From assembly GCA_002281855.1 (NCBI GenBank), contig NCHQ01000032.1, positions 1-64,000 on the forward strand: 64,000 nt of DNA, in the 5' to 3' direction. The translations under genes and the position numbers were made by a program. The notes under the pieces are model-generated. The model was not told where the DNA came from and searched no databases. It saw only the letters and a list, made by a program, of their open reading frames with translations. Below are positions 44,527-54,502 of this stretch, piece by piece (position 1 is the first letter of the stretch; each line of letters opens with the position of its first letter). This stretch comes from Rhodospirillales bacterium 24-66-33. Lineage in GTDB: Bacteria > Pseudomonadota > Alphaproteobacteria > Reyranellales > Reyranellaceae.

Positions 44527-45840
44527 CTAGTCCGCGCTCGCCACCACCGCCAACGCCTGCGTCAGATCCGCAATCAGGTCATCCGGATGCTCGATGCCCA
44601 CCGACAGCCGGATCGTCGTGTCCAAGACGCCGATGCGGTCGCGGACTTCGAGCGGGACGCCGGAGTGGGTCATGGCGGCGGGGTGGCTGGCCAGCGATTC
44701 CGTGCCGCCGAGGCTCACCGCGAGCTTGAAGATTTTCAGCGCGTTCAGGAAGGCGAAGGCTTCCTTCTCGCCGCCCTTGATGTCGAAGGAGAAGGTCGAG
44801 CCGGCCCCGGTGCACTGGCGGTCGTAGAGCGCCTTCTCGGGCGAGCCCGCCGGCAGCAGGCCGAGATAGTGGAGCTTCGCGACGCTGGGATGGGCCGCGA
44901 GCCAGTCGGCGACCAGGCGGGCGTTGGAGTTGGCGCGCTCCATCCGCAGCCCCAGCGTCTCCAGCGAGCGGCCCAGCATCCAGCAGGAATGCGGGTCGAG
45001 CTGGGTGCCGAGGCTGCCACGCAGGGCGCGGATCGGGCCCATGATCTCCTTTCGGCCCATCGACGCGCCGGCGATCAGGTCGGAATGGCCGCCGACATAT
45101 TTGGTGAGCGAATAGAGCGAGACGTCGGCGCCGTGGTCGAGCGGGCGCTGGAACACCGGCCCCAACAGGGTGTTGTCGCAGACCAGTACCGGCGGGCCGC
45201 CGGCCTGGGCGGTGCCGATCTCGTCGGCGAGGCGGCGCAGCAGGGCGATGTCGACCAGCGTGTTGGTCGGGTTGGCCGGCGTCTCGATCATGATGACGGC
45301 GACGCGGCCGCCCTGGGTGTCGGCCAGCTTGCGGGCCTCGGTCGCGGCGGCGCGGACTGCGTCCTCGTCGACGCCGTCGATGAAGCCCACCGCGCCGATG
45401 CCGAAGCCCGACAGGGTCTTGGCCAGCAGGGTTTCCGTGCCGCCATAGAGCGGCTGCGAGTGCAGCACCACGTCGCCCGGCCGTGCGAAGGCGAGCAGCG
45501 TCGTGGAGATCGCCGACATGCCGGAGGAGAAGAGGGCGCAGGTCTCGGCGCCCTCGTAGACCGCCAGCCGGTCCTCGACGATCTCGCTGTTGGGATGGTT
45601 GAAGCGCGAATAGACGAGGCCGGCGGCGCTGCCGGCGGGCGGCGTCTTGCGGCCCGCGGCATAGTCGAAGAAGTCGCGGCCTTCCTCGGCCGAGCCGAAC
45701 ACGAAGGTCGAGGTCAGGAACACCGGCGGTTTCACCGCGCCTTCCGACAGCGCCGGGTCGTAGCCGTAGCTCAGCATCAGCGTCTCGGGCTGGAGCTTGT
45801 GGTTGCCGATATGGGTGCGGTACGGGCGCGGCGCGGTCAT
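44527..45840 (-). CDS. Cystathionine gamma-synthase family PLP enzyme
   Basis: The 437-residue enzyme belongs to the PLP gamma-family (cystathionine gamma-synthase, gamma-lyase, methionine gamma-lyase or O-acetylhomoserine sulfhydrylase type). Motifs in order: SRFNHPNSEIVEDRLAVYEGAE, ALFSSGMSAISTTLLA, LYGGTETLL, MIETPANPTN, VCDNTLLGPVFQRPLDHGADVSLYSLTKYVGGHSDLIAG with the PLP lysine in SLTKY, and the C-terminal LGGTESLASHPAAMTHSG. The reaction cannot be chosen from sequence alone. The ATG has GGAGAC upstream. It is followed at its 5' side by a small palindrome and the converging or co-directional hydrolase gene. Confidence 0.9.
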   Translation of the reverse strand: MTAPRPYRTHIGNHKLQPETLMLSYGYDPALSEGAVKPPVFLTSTFVFGSAEEGRDFFDYAAGRKTPPAGSAAGLVYSRFNHPNSEIVEDRLAVYEGAETCALFSSGMSAISTTLLAFARPGDVVLHSQPLYGGTETLLAKTLSGFGIGAVGFIDGVDEDAVRAAATEARKLADTQGGRVAVIMIETPANPTNTLVDIALLRRLADEIGTAQAGGPPVLVCDNTLLGPVFQRPLDHGADVSLYSLTKYVGGHSDLIAGASMGRKEIMGPIRALRGSLGTQLDPHSCWMLGRSLETLGLRMERANSNARLVADWLAAHPSVAKLHYLGLLPAGSPEKALYDRQCTGAGSTFSFDIKGGEKEAFAFLNALKIFKLAVSLGGTESLASHPAAMTHSGVPLEVRDRIGVLDTTIRLSVGIEHPDDLIADLTQALAVVASAD

Positions 45841-45915
45841 GGCGTGTCTCCAGTCGGAAGGGCGGGCCTCGTTCGCATGATGACGGCAAGGTGTGTCGAA
45901 ACGGTGTGCTCTCCT

Positions 45916-45956
45916 CCGTCGTCTCGACCGGAGCCGAGCTGCGGTCGGGACGACGG
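45916..45956. repeat. Short palindrome of the CCGTCGTC family
   Basis: CCGTCGTCTCGACCG and CGGTCGGGACGACGG form 15-base arms with one mismatch and an 11-base centre. It is a short version of the palindromes at 40125 and 41213. It lies directly after the stop of the DUF900 hydrolase gene (45957) and could form the end of its transcript. Confidence 0.75.
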
Positions 45957-46916
45957 TTACGCGCCCATCAACGCCGCGATCTCGGTGCGGACGCCGGCCG
46001 AGCGGCGGTAATACTGGTGCGAGCCGGCGAAGCCGGTGTCGTAGTCGGTGAAGCCGCTGCAATCGACCCTGCGGTAGGTGGCGGGCGGGAACAGGAGGGC
46101 GTCGCCGCCGCCGCGCGGCCCGTCCTGGCCGAGACGCCGGCAGAAGTTCAGCGTCTCACTCAGCCCGTCGAGCACCTGGTCCCGGCGGCTATGGAGGGTC
46201 GTGATGCGCCGGCCCAGCCGGCAGAGCGGCGCCAGGCTGTTGGTCACGGAAGCGTCGAAGGCATCGTCGACGATGTCGGCCGCAGCCAGGAAGATGTGGT
46301 CGAACATCTCGGCATCGCCGTTGCCGTTGTCGAACCAGGCCTGCACCGCCGCCTGCAGCGCGAGGTTGCCCATGCTGTGGGTCAGCAGGAAGGTCCGCCG
46401 TCCGTTCGCGCGCGCCTTCTGGAGGATGGGCAGCAGGTTGGCCAGGAAGCGCATCAGCGGCAGGCCCGAGCCGCCGGCCATCCGCTGGTCCGAGCGGTAG
46501 GGCAGGGTCGGGAAGGGGACCGTGAACAGCTGGCCGCGCGAGGGCCAGCTGAAGGTGACGACGGTGGTGTCCGCCTCGCTGACGCCCGAGGCGGCCAGCC
46601 ATTCGCGGTTGAAGGCCGCGCGGGTCAGCGCGTTCTCGAAAGTGTTGGCGAAGCCGTGGATGAAGACCAGGATGTTGCGCCCGCCCTCGGCCAGGTCGTC
46701 GATCGCCGTCTGGCTGAAGCCGCCCTTCTGCAGGTCGTGCAGCGAGCGGATGGCGCCCACCGTGTCGGCCGTCAGCCCGGCGCTGTCGACGAAGGCCGTG
46801 CCGTAGGTCACCTGCAGCGGATTGTCGGGCGCAACCATGCTGAACGTGTAGTTCTCGGGCCGGTCCGCCGGATGGTTGGCGATCCGGTTGGTGGCGAAAT
46901 AGACGGTAGTCGTCAT
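45957..46916 (-). CDS. DUF900-type alpha/beta hydrolase
   Basis: The 319-residue protein has the alpha/beta hydrolase pattern of the DUF900 family: ILVFIHGFANTFENALTRAAFNREWLAA (oxyanion strand), TVVTFSWPSRG, the nucleophile elbow LLTHSMGNLALQAAV and the late DQVLDGL and HQYYRR region with the likely catalytic Asp and His. No signal peptide is seen. Function as an esterase or lipase is inferred from the family. A GGGGAGAG ribosome site precedes the ATG. It lies on the minus strand, just upstream of the PLP enzyme gene in transcription order. Confidence 0.85.
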   Translation of the reverse strand: MTTTVYFATNRIANHPADRPENYTFSMVAPDNPLQVTYGTAFVDSAGLTADTVGAIRSLHDLQKGGFSQTAIDDLAEGGRNILVFIHGFANTFENALTRAAFNREWLAASGVSEADTTVVTFSWPSRGQLFTVPFPTLPYRSDQRMAGGSGLPLMRFLANLLPILQKARANGRRTFLLTHSMGNLALQAAVQAWFDNGNGDAEMFDHIFLAAADIVDDAFDASVTNSLAPLCRLGRRITTLHSRRDQVLDGLSETLNFCRRLGQDGPRGGGDALLFPPATYRRVDCSGFTDYDTGFAGSHQYYRRSAGVRTEIAALMGA

Positions 46917-47317
46917 GATGCTCTCCCCGCACGCTGCGTGCGAGCGTGATCGTGGGCCGATTCCTGTCAATGTGCATCCCTGCACATCACGGCGATACTT
47001 TCGTTATGTGCGAAACCACACGAGAGATGCACTCTCAGATTGCAGGCAAATCTGCGCCGCGATATGTGTCGTCCGTCGGCACGCTATTGGCGAGCAGTTT
47101 GCTGCCGACGCAATACCGGAAACACAGACTCGAACAGGGTCTGACCGGCCTTGGGGGCAGCGTGGCGTTTCGGGCGGGCTTCGTTCAGGCGACTTGCGGC
47201 GGCGGGCCGGGCAACCGGCCGATCCGCCGTGCGACGTTCGCCGTCCGCCGTCTCGCCACCACCCCGGTCCTCGACCCCAACCCTTCCCGCTTCGCTTCCG
47301 TCGCGTAGGACATACCC
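46917..47317. other. Divergent intergenic region before the RTX gene
   Basis: I see no gene. The 400 bases between the divergent hydrolase and RTX genes should hold both promoters. A small palindrome TGTGCATCCCTGCACA (about 46971-46986) stands out: TGTGCA and TGCACA are reverse complements. It may be an operator. Confidence 0.5.
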
Positions 47318-50300
47318 ATGCCTGGCACAGCCACGACCATCCTCATCGACGGTACGCCGACCGATGGCGCAGACCCGTGGACCGACAGCCTGGTGGGCGG
47401 CGGTGCCTGGAAAGACAATGACGGTGGGACCGTTACCATCCAGTGGACGGCCTTCCAGGGCACGATGGACGGCCAGAACTCCTATAGCTGGACGTCGCAC
47501 GCCCTCAACGGCCTGCGCGAGGCGCTGTCGCTCTGGGAGAGTGTGGCCAACATCGACTTCGTAGAGGTGTCGAGCGCCGCCACTGCCGACGTGAGATTCT
47601 GGTGGGGTACCGAGGCCCAGGCGGGCGGCGCCGGCGTGCTCGGGTGGAGCGATCTCGTGGGCTTCGAAGACTACTACGAGAACCCGGCCTCGGAGACGCG
47701 CGACATCCTGTTCAATGCGCAGGATTCGGCCTTCTCGGGTGCCTTGGGCAAGGGAGGCCTGGGCCTCCTCACGATGGTCCACGAGATCGGCCATCTGCTG
47801 GGCCTCGCCCATCCGCACGATGGCGGACCGGCGTCGGACGCGACGACGTTTCAGCTCGTCGACAATCCCTATGACATCGGCAATGGCGGCCTGAACCAGG
47901 GCATCTACACGGTCATGAGCTACAATTTCGGCTGGCCGTCGCACGTACCCGACCACACGGCCGAATCTTGGGGGCTGACGTACGGTCCGATGTCGCTCGA
48001 CATCGCCGCGATCCAGACTATCTACGGTGCCAACACGACCTACGCGGCCGGCGACGATGTCTACTTGCTGCCTAAGGCGCCCGGGTCCGGTACCTATTGG
48101 GCCAGCATCTGGGACACCGGCGGCATCGACACGATCTCGGCTGTGGGCGTGACCACCAACACGACGATCGATCTGCACGCGCCGACGGACGCTATTGACG
48201 GTATCGCGCTCGCCTCCTTCTCTCGCTACGAGGGCGACATGCTCGGGGGCTACACGATCGCCCGCGGCGTCGTGATCGAGAACGCAATCGGCGGCAGCTC
48301 CAACGACTGGCTGTACGGAAACGAGGTCAGCAACCGTCTCGAAGGCGGTGATGGCAACGATCGGCTGGACGGCCGGGAGGGCGCCGACACGATGATCGGC
48401 GGCGCCGGCGCCGACGGCTACTACATCGACGATGTCGGCGACGTGATCGTGGAGCTTGACGGCAGTTCCGGTATCGACTGGGTCATTTCCACGCTGGACG
48501 ACTATACGCTTGGCGCAAATGTCGAGGACGTGAGCCTGGAGGGATCCTGGGGTTCGATCAACGCCAAGGGTAACAGTCTGGCCAACGCCATAAGGGGCAA
48601 TGAGGGCGACAATATCCTCGACGGCGCCGGCGGAGCCGACACTCTCGATGGCCGCGACGGCAACGACCGGCTGGTCGTCAGCGATCTTTCGTTCGCAAAA
48701 ATCGACGGCGGCGCGGGGAGCGACACATTCGCTCTGGACGGAGCTGGTCTTGTCCTCGACCTGAGCAACCCGGCTCTAGCGATGAAGTTCCTGAGCATCG
48801 AGCGCATCGACCTTACCGGCACCGGAAACAATACCCTCATCCTCAACCAGGGCGCCGTCTTCAACATCGGCGCGGTTGTCGGCAGCAAGCGTATCCTTAT
48901 CGTCGAAGGCAATGCCGGCGACCAGGTGAAGCTCGCCGAGTCCACCTGGACGAACGCCGGATCATTCACCAATGCCGACGGAACGTTCGACCGCTGGGTA
49001 CTCGGAAATACCGAAGCCCATGTCGAGAAGGCCCTGTCTCCGTCGGGCGTGACCATCGTTGGGACGGCCGGCAACGACATCATCTCGACGACCGTGAGCG
49101 TGCCCGGGCAGCCCGTGGCGACCAACTATGGTGACTCGATCGACGGCGGCGCCGGCGATGACAGGATGGCGGGCGGACTGGGCGACGACGCCTATTACGT
49201 GGATAGCCTCCTGGACGTCGTGGTCGAGGCGGCGAATGCCGGCCGGGACAAGGTCTTTGCCAGCTTGAGCTTCGTCCTGGGCACGAACGTCGAAGATCTC
49301 ACCCTGACCGGCACCGCGAATATCAACGCCACCGGCAACACGCTCAACAACGTCCTCGTCGGCAACACCGGCAACAACGTGCTGGACGGCGGCGCCGGCG
49401 ACGACACGATGGCGGGCGGACTGGGCGACGATACCTATTATGTCGACACCGTCCTGGACGTCGTGCTCGAGGACGCGAATGCCGGACGGGACCAGGTGTT
49501 CGCCGGCGTTGGCTATGTCCTGGGCGCCAACGTCGAAGATCTCACCCTTACCGGAACGGCGAGCATCGACGCCCTCGGCAATGCCCTGAACAACATCCTT
49601 GTCGGCAATAGCGGCAACAACGTGCTGGACGGCACCGCCGGCGACGACACGATGGCAGGCGGATCGGGCGACGACACCTATTACGTCGATACCCTTCTGG
49701 ATGTGGTGATCGAGGAGGCGAATGCCGGCCGGGACACGGTCGTCAGCAGCGTGAGCCACGTCCTGGGCGCGAACGTCGAGGATCTCACCCTGGCCGCGTG
49801 GATGGATGTCAACGCGACCGGCAACGCCCTGAACAACGTCCTTGTCGGCAACACCGGCCACAACGTGCTGGACGGCGGTGCCGGAGCCGACACGATGACA
49901 GGCGGGTTGGGCGACGACTCCTATTACGTGGACACCGTTCTGGACGTCGTGGTCGAGGCGGCGAATGCGGGCCGGGACAGGGTCTTTGCCGGCGCGAGCT
50001 ATGTCCTGGGCGCGAATGTCGAGAATCTCACGCTGACCGGCAGCGCCTCGATCGACGGCACCGGCAACGCCCTGGCCAACTCTCTGATCGGCAATACCGG
50101 AAACAACACGCTCGACGGCGGTGGCGGCAACGACACGATGGCGGGTGGCCTGGGCGACGATACCTATGTCGTCGATGCCGCCGGCGACGTCGTCACGGAA
50201 GGCGTGCACGAGGGAACGGATGTCGTCCAGGCGTGGCTCGACTGGACGCTCGGCGCCAATTTCGAGCAGCTCCGGCTGATGGGCACAGGCCATATCAACG

Positions 50301-53300
50301 GCACCGGTAACGGTCAGGACAATACGCTGACCGGCAATTCCGGCAACAACCTCCTGTCCGGTGCCGGCGGCGATGACACGCTCGACGGTGGCACCGGCGG
50401 CGACGCGATGGTGGGTGGCCTGGGCGACGATACCTATGTCGTCGACTCCGTCGGCGATCTCGTCACTGAAGGCGTGGGCGAGGGAACGGACACGGTCAAT
50501 GCGTGGCTCGGCTGGACGCTCGGCGCCAATTTCGAGCAGCTCCGGCTGATGGGCACCGTCGATCTCAACGGCATCGGCAACGGGCTGAACAACGCGCTGT
50601 TCGGCAATGCCGGGAACAATGACCTGAACGGCGGTGCCGGCGCCGACACGATGAGCGGCGGCGCGGGCAATGATACCTACGTCGCCGACGACTCGGGTGA
50701 CGTCGTGGTCGAGGCCGCCGGCGGGGGCATCGATACCGTGCTTTCATCCGTCTCGTGGACGCTGGGTGCCAACATCGAGAGACTGGCGTTGAGCGGGGTG
50801 CAGGCGATCAATGGCACCGGCAACGAGATGAACAATGCGCTGACCGGCAATGCCGCGAACAACGTCCTCGACGGCGGGCTTGGCGCCGACTCGATGACGG
50901 GTGGCCTGGGCAACGACACCTACTTCGTCGACAGCAACAGCGACGCCGTCATCGAAGCCGAGAATGCCGGGATCGACACGGTGCATTCGACGGCCAGCTA
51001 CAGGCTGTCGGCCAACGTCGAGAAGCTCGTGCTGCTCGGGGTCGCGCATCTGAACGGCACCGGCAATGAACTCGCCAACGCGCTCACCGGCAATGCCGGC
51101 GATAACATCCTGGACGGCGGCCTGGGCGCCGACACGATGTCGGGCGGCCTGGGCAACGACACCTACCTCGTCGACAGCAACAGCGACGCCGTGATCGAAG
51201 CCGCCGATGCAGGGATCGACACAGTCCGCGCCACGGTCAGCTACAGGCTTGCCGCCAACGTCGAGAAGCTGGCGCTCCTCGGGACGGCCAACCTGTCAGG
51301 CACCGGGAATGAACTGGCGAACGTCCTGACCGGCAACGCCGGGGACAACACCCTCGACGGGGGCCTGGGCGCCGACACGATGACGGGTGGTCTCGGCAAC
51401 GATACCTACCTTGTGGAGGCGAGCGACGACCTCGTGATCGAGGGCTCGGGGGCGGGCATCGACCTCGTTCGGGCGACGGCCAGCTACAGGTTGTCGAGCA
51501 ACGTCGAGAACCTGACGCTTCTTGGGACGGCGAACCTCACCGCCACGGGCAACGGGCTCGCCAATATCCTGACCGGCAACGCCGGCCACAACACACTCGA
51601 CGGCGGCCTGGGTGCCGACACGATGGCGGGCGGACTCGGCGATGACACCTACCTCGTCGACTCGGCGGGCGACGCCGTCTCCGAGGCGGCCGGCGGCGGC
51701 TTCGATACGGTGCAGGCGTGGGTGAGCCACACGCTCTCGGCCCACGTCGAGGCCCTGACACTCATGGGAAGCGGGGATCTGGAGGGGATCGGCAACACCC
51801 TTGCCAACACGCTTTCGGGCAATGCGGGCAGGAACCTGCTGGATGGCGGGGCGGGAGCGGACACGATGGCCGGCGGAGCCGGCAACGACCGCTATATTGT
51901 CGACAATGTCGGAGACGTCGTGATCGAGGCCGCCGCCGGCGGCTTGGACACGGTCCAATCTTCCGTGACCTACGCGCTGGGCGCCAACGTGGAGAATCTG
52001 GTCCTGACCGGCACAGGCGCCTTGTCCGCGACGGGCAACGCGCTTGCCAACAACCTCACCGGCAACGCCGGCCGCAACACACTCGACGGCGGTCTCGGTG
52101 CCGACACGATGGCGGGGGGGCTCGGCGACGACACCTACCTCGTCGACGCGAGCGGCGATATCGTGATCGAGGCCGAGAACGCGGGCGTCGACGCAGTGCT
52201 TTCCACGATGAGCTACAGCCTGTCGGCCAACATCGAGAGACTGACGCTGCTCGGGGCCGCCGACCTGACCGGTACGGGCAATGCGCTGGCCAACGTCCTG
52301 GCGGGAAACGCCGGCAACAACACGCTCGATGGCGGCCTGGGTGCCGACAAGATGTCGGGAGGGCTCGGCGACGACACCTACCTCGTCGATATCAACACCG
52401 ACGTCGTGGTCGAGGCCGCGGATGCCGGCATCGACACCGTGCGCGCGATGGCCAACTACAGGCTCGCGGCCAATGTCGAGAATCTGACCCTGCTCGGGAC
52501 GGCTAACCTGCTTGGGTTCGGCAATGAGCTGGCGAACGTCCTGACGGGAAACGCCGGGAACAACACACTCGACGGGGCCGCCGGCGCCGACACGATGGCG
52601 GGCGGAGTCGGGAACGATGTTTACGTCGTCGATGATGCGGGCGACCTCGTGATCGAGGCGGCGGCCGGGGGCAATGACTCGGTTCAGGCATGGGCCAGCC
52701 ATGTGCTGGCCGCCAACGTCGAGGGCCTGAGGCTGATGGGCACCGCCGATCTGGAGGGGACGGGCAACACGCTCGCCAACACGCTGTTCGGCAATTCGGG
52801 CAAGAACATCCTGGATGGCGGAGCCGGCGCCGACACGATGACGGGCGGCGCCGGCGACGACACCTACGTCGTGGACCATGCCGGCGACCGGGTGGTCGAG
52901 ACTGCGGGCGGCGGCAGCGACACGGTGCGGTCGTCGATCACCTACACTCTGAGCGGCGGTATCGAGACCCTGATTCTGACGGGGAGCGCGGCCGTGGGCG
53001 GCAAGGGCAACGCCGAGAACAATGTGCTGATCGGCAACGGTGCGAACAATGGCCTGGATGGCGGCGCCGGTATCGACACCATGATCGGCGGCGACGGCAA
53101 TGACATCTATGTGGTCGAGAACGCGGGCGACGTCGTCATCGAGATGGCGAATGGCGGCACCGACGCGGTACGCGCCTGGATCGACTACACGCTGACCGAC
53201 AACGTTGAGACGCTGACGCTCTATGGCACGGCCGACATCGATGCGACGGGTAACGCTCTTGCCAATGCACTCACGGGCAACAGCGGCCGCAACGTCCTCG

Positions 53301-53650
53301 ATGGGGGACTGGGCGCTGACGTGCTGATCGGCGCGAGCGGCGATTCGTTTCGCTTCAGCACCGGATTGGGCGCCGACAACGTCGATCGGATCGCGCGCTT
53401 CGAGCACACGGCCAATATAATCGAGCTCGACCACACGATCTTCGCGACGTTGGGCATCGGCACGCTCGACGCAGGCGCCTTCAACACCGGCGCGGTGTCA
53501 ACACAGGCCGACGACCGTATCCTGTTCCACGCCAGCTCTCAGGCCCTCTACTATGACGCCGATGGCGCCGGCGGCGCCGCGGCGATCAAATTCGCGAGCA
53601 TCGGCGTGCTCGTGGGTACGCTCGATCATACGGATTTCCTGATCGTCTAG
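47318..53650 (+). CDS. Giant RTX repeat protein with serralysin-type metalloprotease domain
   Basis: The 2110-residue protein has no Sec signal, as expected for type I secretion. The head (about residues 1-230) is an M10 zinc protease: His155-Glu156-x2-His159-x2-Gly162-x2-His165 (HEIGHLLGLAH) and the Met-turn Met200-Ser-Tyr202. A short region with aspartate-rich GGxGxDxUx nonapeptides follows (about 330-470). From about residue 605 to 2000 it carries 17 copies of an 81-residue unit, each with one or two RTX nonapeptides (GADTMAGGLGDDTYYVD type) and a LGANVEDLTLTGTA beta stretch. The C-terminal 100 residues end HTDFLIV, the secretion-signal type of T1SS substrates. Calcium should fold it outside the cell. 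No type I secretion genes lie in the window. One unit has an extra nonapeptide (SGAGGDDTLDGGTGGD). Confidence 0.9.
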   Translation: MPGTATTILIDGTPTDGADPWTDSLVGGGAWKDNDGGTVTIQWTAFQGTMDGQNSYSWTSHALNGLREALSLWESVANIDFVEVSSAATADVRFWWGTEAQAGGAGVLGWSDLVGFEDYYENPASETRDILFNAQDSAFSGALGKGGLGLLTMVHEIGHLLGLAHPHDGGPASDATTFQLVDNPYDIGNGGLNQGIYTVMSYNFGWPSHVPDHTAESWGLTYGPMSLDIAAIQTIYGANTTYAAGDDVYLLPKAPGSGTYWASIWDTGGIDTISAVGVTTNTTIDLHAPTDAIDGIALASFSRYEGDMLGGYTIARGVVIENAIGGSSNDWLYGNEVSNRLEGGDGNDRLDGREGADTMIGGAGADGYYIDDVGDVIVELDGSSGIDWVISTLDDYTLGANVEDVSLEGSWGSINAKGNSLANAIRGNEGDNILDGAGGADTLDGRDGNDRLVVSDLSFAKIDGGAGSDTFALDGAGLVLDLSNPALAMKFLSIERIDLTGTGNNTLILNQGAVFNIGAVVGSKRILIVEGNAGDQVKLAESTWTNAGSFTNADGTFDRWVLGNTEAHVEKALSPSGVTIVGTAGNDIISTTVSVPGQPVATNYGDSIDGGAGDDRMAGGLGDDAYYVDSLLDVVVEAANAGRDKVFASLSFVLGTNVEDLTLTGTANINATGNTLNNVLVGNTGNNVLDGGAGDDTMAGGLGDDTYYVDTVLDVVLEDANAGRDQVFAGVGYVLGANVEDLTLTGTASIDALGNALNNILVGNSGNNVLDGTAGDDTMAGGSGDDTYYVDTLLDVVIEEANAGRDTVVSSVSHVLGANVEDLTLAAWMDVNATGNALNNVLVGNTGHNVLDGGAGADTMTGGLGDDSYYVDTVLDVVVEAANAGRDRVFAGASYVLGANVENLTLTGSASIDGTGNALANSLIGNTGNNTLDGGGGNDTMAGGLGDDTYVVDAAGDVVTEGVHEGTDVVQAWLDWTLGANFEQLRLMGTGHINGTGNGQDNTLTGNSGNNLLSGAGGDDTLDGGTGGDAMVGGLGDDTYVVDSVGDLVTEGVGEGTDTVNAWLGWTLGANFEQLRLMGTVDLNGIGNGLNNALFGNAGNNDLNGGAGADTMSGGAGNDTYVADDSGDVVVEAAGGGIDTVLSSVSWTLGANIERLALSGVQAINGTGNEMNNALTGNAANNVLDGGLGADSMTGGLGNDTYFVDSNSDAVIEAENAGIDTVHSTASYRLSANVEKLVLLGVAHLNGTGNELANALTGNAGDNILDGGLGADTMSGGLGNDTYLVDSNSDAVIEAADAGIDTVRATVSYRLAANVEKLALLGTANLSGTGNELANVLTGNAGDNTLDGGLGADTMTGGLGNDTYLVEASDDLVIEGSGAGIDLVRATASYRLSSNVENLTLLGTANLTATGNGLANILTGNAGHNTLDGGLGADTMAGGLGDDTYLVDSAGDAVSEAAGGGFDTVQAWVSHTLSAHVEALTLMGSGDLEGIGNTLANTLSGNAGRNLLDGGAGADTMAGGAGNDRYIVDNVGDVVIEAAAGGLDTVQSSVTYALGANVENLVLTGTGALSATGNALANNLTGNAGRNTLDGGLGADTMAGGLGDDTYLVDASGDIVIEAENAGVDAVLSTMSYSLSANIERLTLLGAADLTGTGNALANVLAGNAGNNTLDGGLGADKMSGGLGDDTYLVDINTDVVVEAADAGIDTVRAMANYRLAANVENLTLLGTANLLGFGNELANVLTGNAGNNTLDGAAGADTMAGGVGNDVYVVDDAGDLVIEAAAGGNDSVQAWASHVLAANVEGLRLMGTADLEGTGNTLANTLFGNSGKNILDGGAGADTMTGGAGDDTYVVDHAGDRVVETAGGGSDTVRSSITYTLSGGIETLILTGSAAVGGKGNAENNVLIGNGANNGLDGGAGIDTMIGGDGNDIYVVENAGDVVIEMANGGTDAVRAWIDYTLTDNVETLTLYGTADIDATGNALANALTGNSGRNVLDGGLGADVLIGASGDSFRFSTGLGADNVDRIARFEHTANIIELDHTIFATLGIGTLDAGAFNTGAVSTQADDRILFHASSQALYYDADGAGGAAAIKFASIGVLVGTLDHTDFLIV
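49130..53330 (+). repeat. Tandem 243-base coding repeat, about 17 copies
   Basis: The unit is 243 bases (81 codons): the sequence AACGTGCTGGACGGC recurs at 243-base steps near 49376, 49619 and 49862. I count 17 occurrences of the D-x-M-x-G-G pattern at unit spacing. Neighbouring early copies are close to identical in places, later ones more diverged, which fits local duplication plus gene conversion. It is not a CRISPR array because it is read through as protein without spacers. Confidence 0.9.
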
Positions 53651-53726
53651 CTGTCTCGCCACCCGGTTCGGCGCGGCTCCTGAAGATCGCTCGTCGGCTC
53701 TCCTGCCGGGATGCTACGGTGAAGGA

Positions 53727-54500
53727 ATGACGACGTCCCTTCGCGAGGCCTGGGCGGCCCTGCCGTCGCGGCTCAGGCTGCTGGAGCCGGTGACCTTCTC
53801 CGACGCGGAGTGGTCGCTGCTCGAACGCCTGCACGAGAGCTTCAACGATCGAGAGGCGCACACCAGGCTGCCGTTGGCGATCGCCCGCTTCCGTGACGCT
53901 GCGGTGAGGGAGATCTTCGAGCGGGCGCGGCAGTTCGATGATGTGGTGACGGTGAACATCGACGAACGCTGGGAGGAAAGAGTTGCCGCCAGCGCAGGCG
54001 ATGCGATGGCGCCCTGGGTGCGGCTCTACAACGAGGAAGTCGACGCGATGATGGACGTGCTGGTTCCCCCGGCACGCTATCGCAAGGAGCACTATGCCTA
54101 CGGGAGGTTCGTCTTTCCCGAGCCGCACGGGCTGCACACCGACCACAGTCTCGAGGATCCGGCGGCCGGCGGCGAGCCGATCTGCATCGCCCGCATCGAG
54201 ACGCTGGGCACGCACTATGTCGACGGCGATTACCGCACGCAGGACCCAGAGACGCAGAGCATGCTGACGGCGCTGCGCTACTGGATCGAAGTTCCCGAAG
54301 GCCAGCCTGAGGACGTCTTCGCCGAGCTGCTGAAGCGCGGCACGCTGAAGACCATCCCGGTGAACCACGTCATGCTGATGGTCGCCGGCAACGGCGCGGA
54401 GAACGCCCAGGTCACCCAGCACGTCTCCGCGCGTCCGCCCGAGGGCGGCCTGCACTCGGCGTTCTTCCAGCGGCAGTACCGGCTGGTCCCGGCGCGGTAG
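53727..54500 (+). CDS. Unknown protein, possible 2OG-Fe(II) oxygenase fold
   Basis: The 257-residue protein has no signal peptide. The order FPEPHGLHTDHSLEDP (His137-x-Asp139) and, 100 residues later, VTQHVSARPPEGGLHSAFFQRQYRL would supply the HxD and distal His of an Fe(II)/2-oxoglutarate oxygenase, and the late Arg could bind the co-substrate. The first half is helical and lacks motifs I know. The match is weak and the family is unassigned. The gene follows the RTX gene by 76 bases on the same strand. Confidence 0.5.
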   Translation: MTTSLREAWAALPSRLRLLEPVTFSDAEWSLLERLHESFNDREAHTRLPLAIARFRDAAVREIFERARQFDDVVTVNIDERWEERVAASAGDAMAPWVRLYNEEVDAMMDVLVPPARYRKEHYAYGRFVFPEPHGLHTDHSLEDPAAGGEPICIARIETLGTHYVDGDYRTQDPETQSMLTALRYWIEVPEGQPEDVFAELLKRGTLKTIPVNHVMLMVAGNGAENAQVTQHVSARPPEGGLHSAFFQRQYRLVPAR

Positions 54501-54502
54501 GG

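Noticed and set aside
49130..53330. CRISPR-like array
   Set aside because: The repeats are 243 bases, contiguous and in one open frame, with no unique spacers and no cas genes.
51296..53434. A 712-codon open frame on the minus strand with its own repeats
   Set aside because: It is the reverse reading of the RTX array; repeats on the other strand follow from the DNA repeats. No start context or motif supports it.
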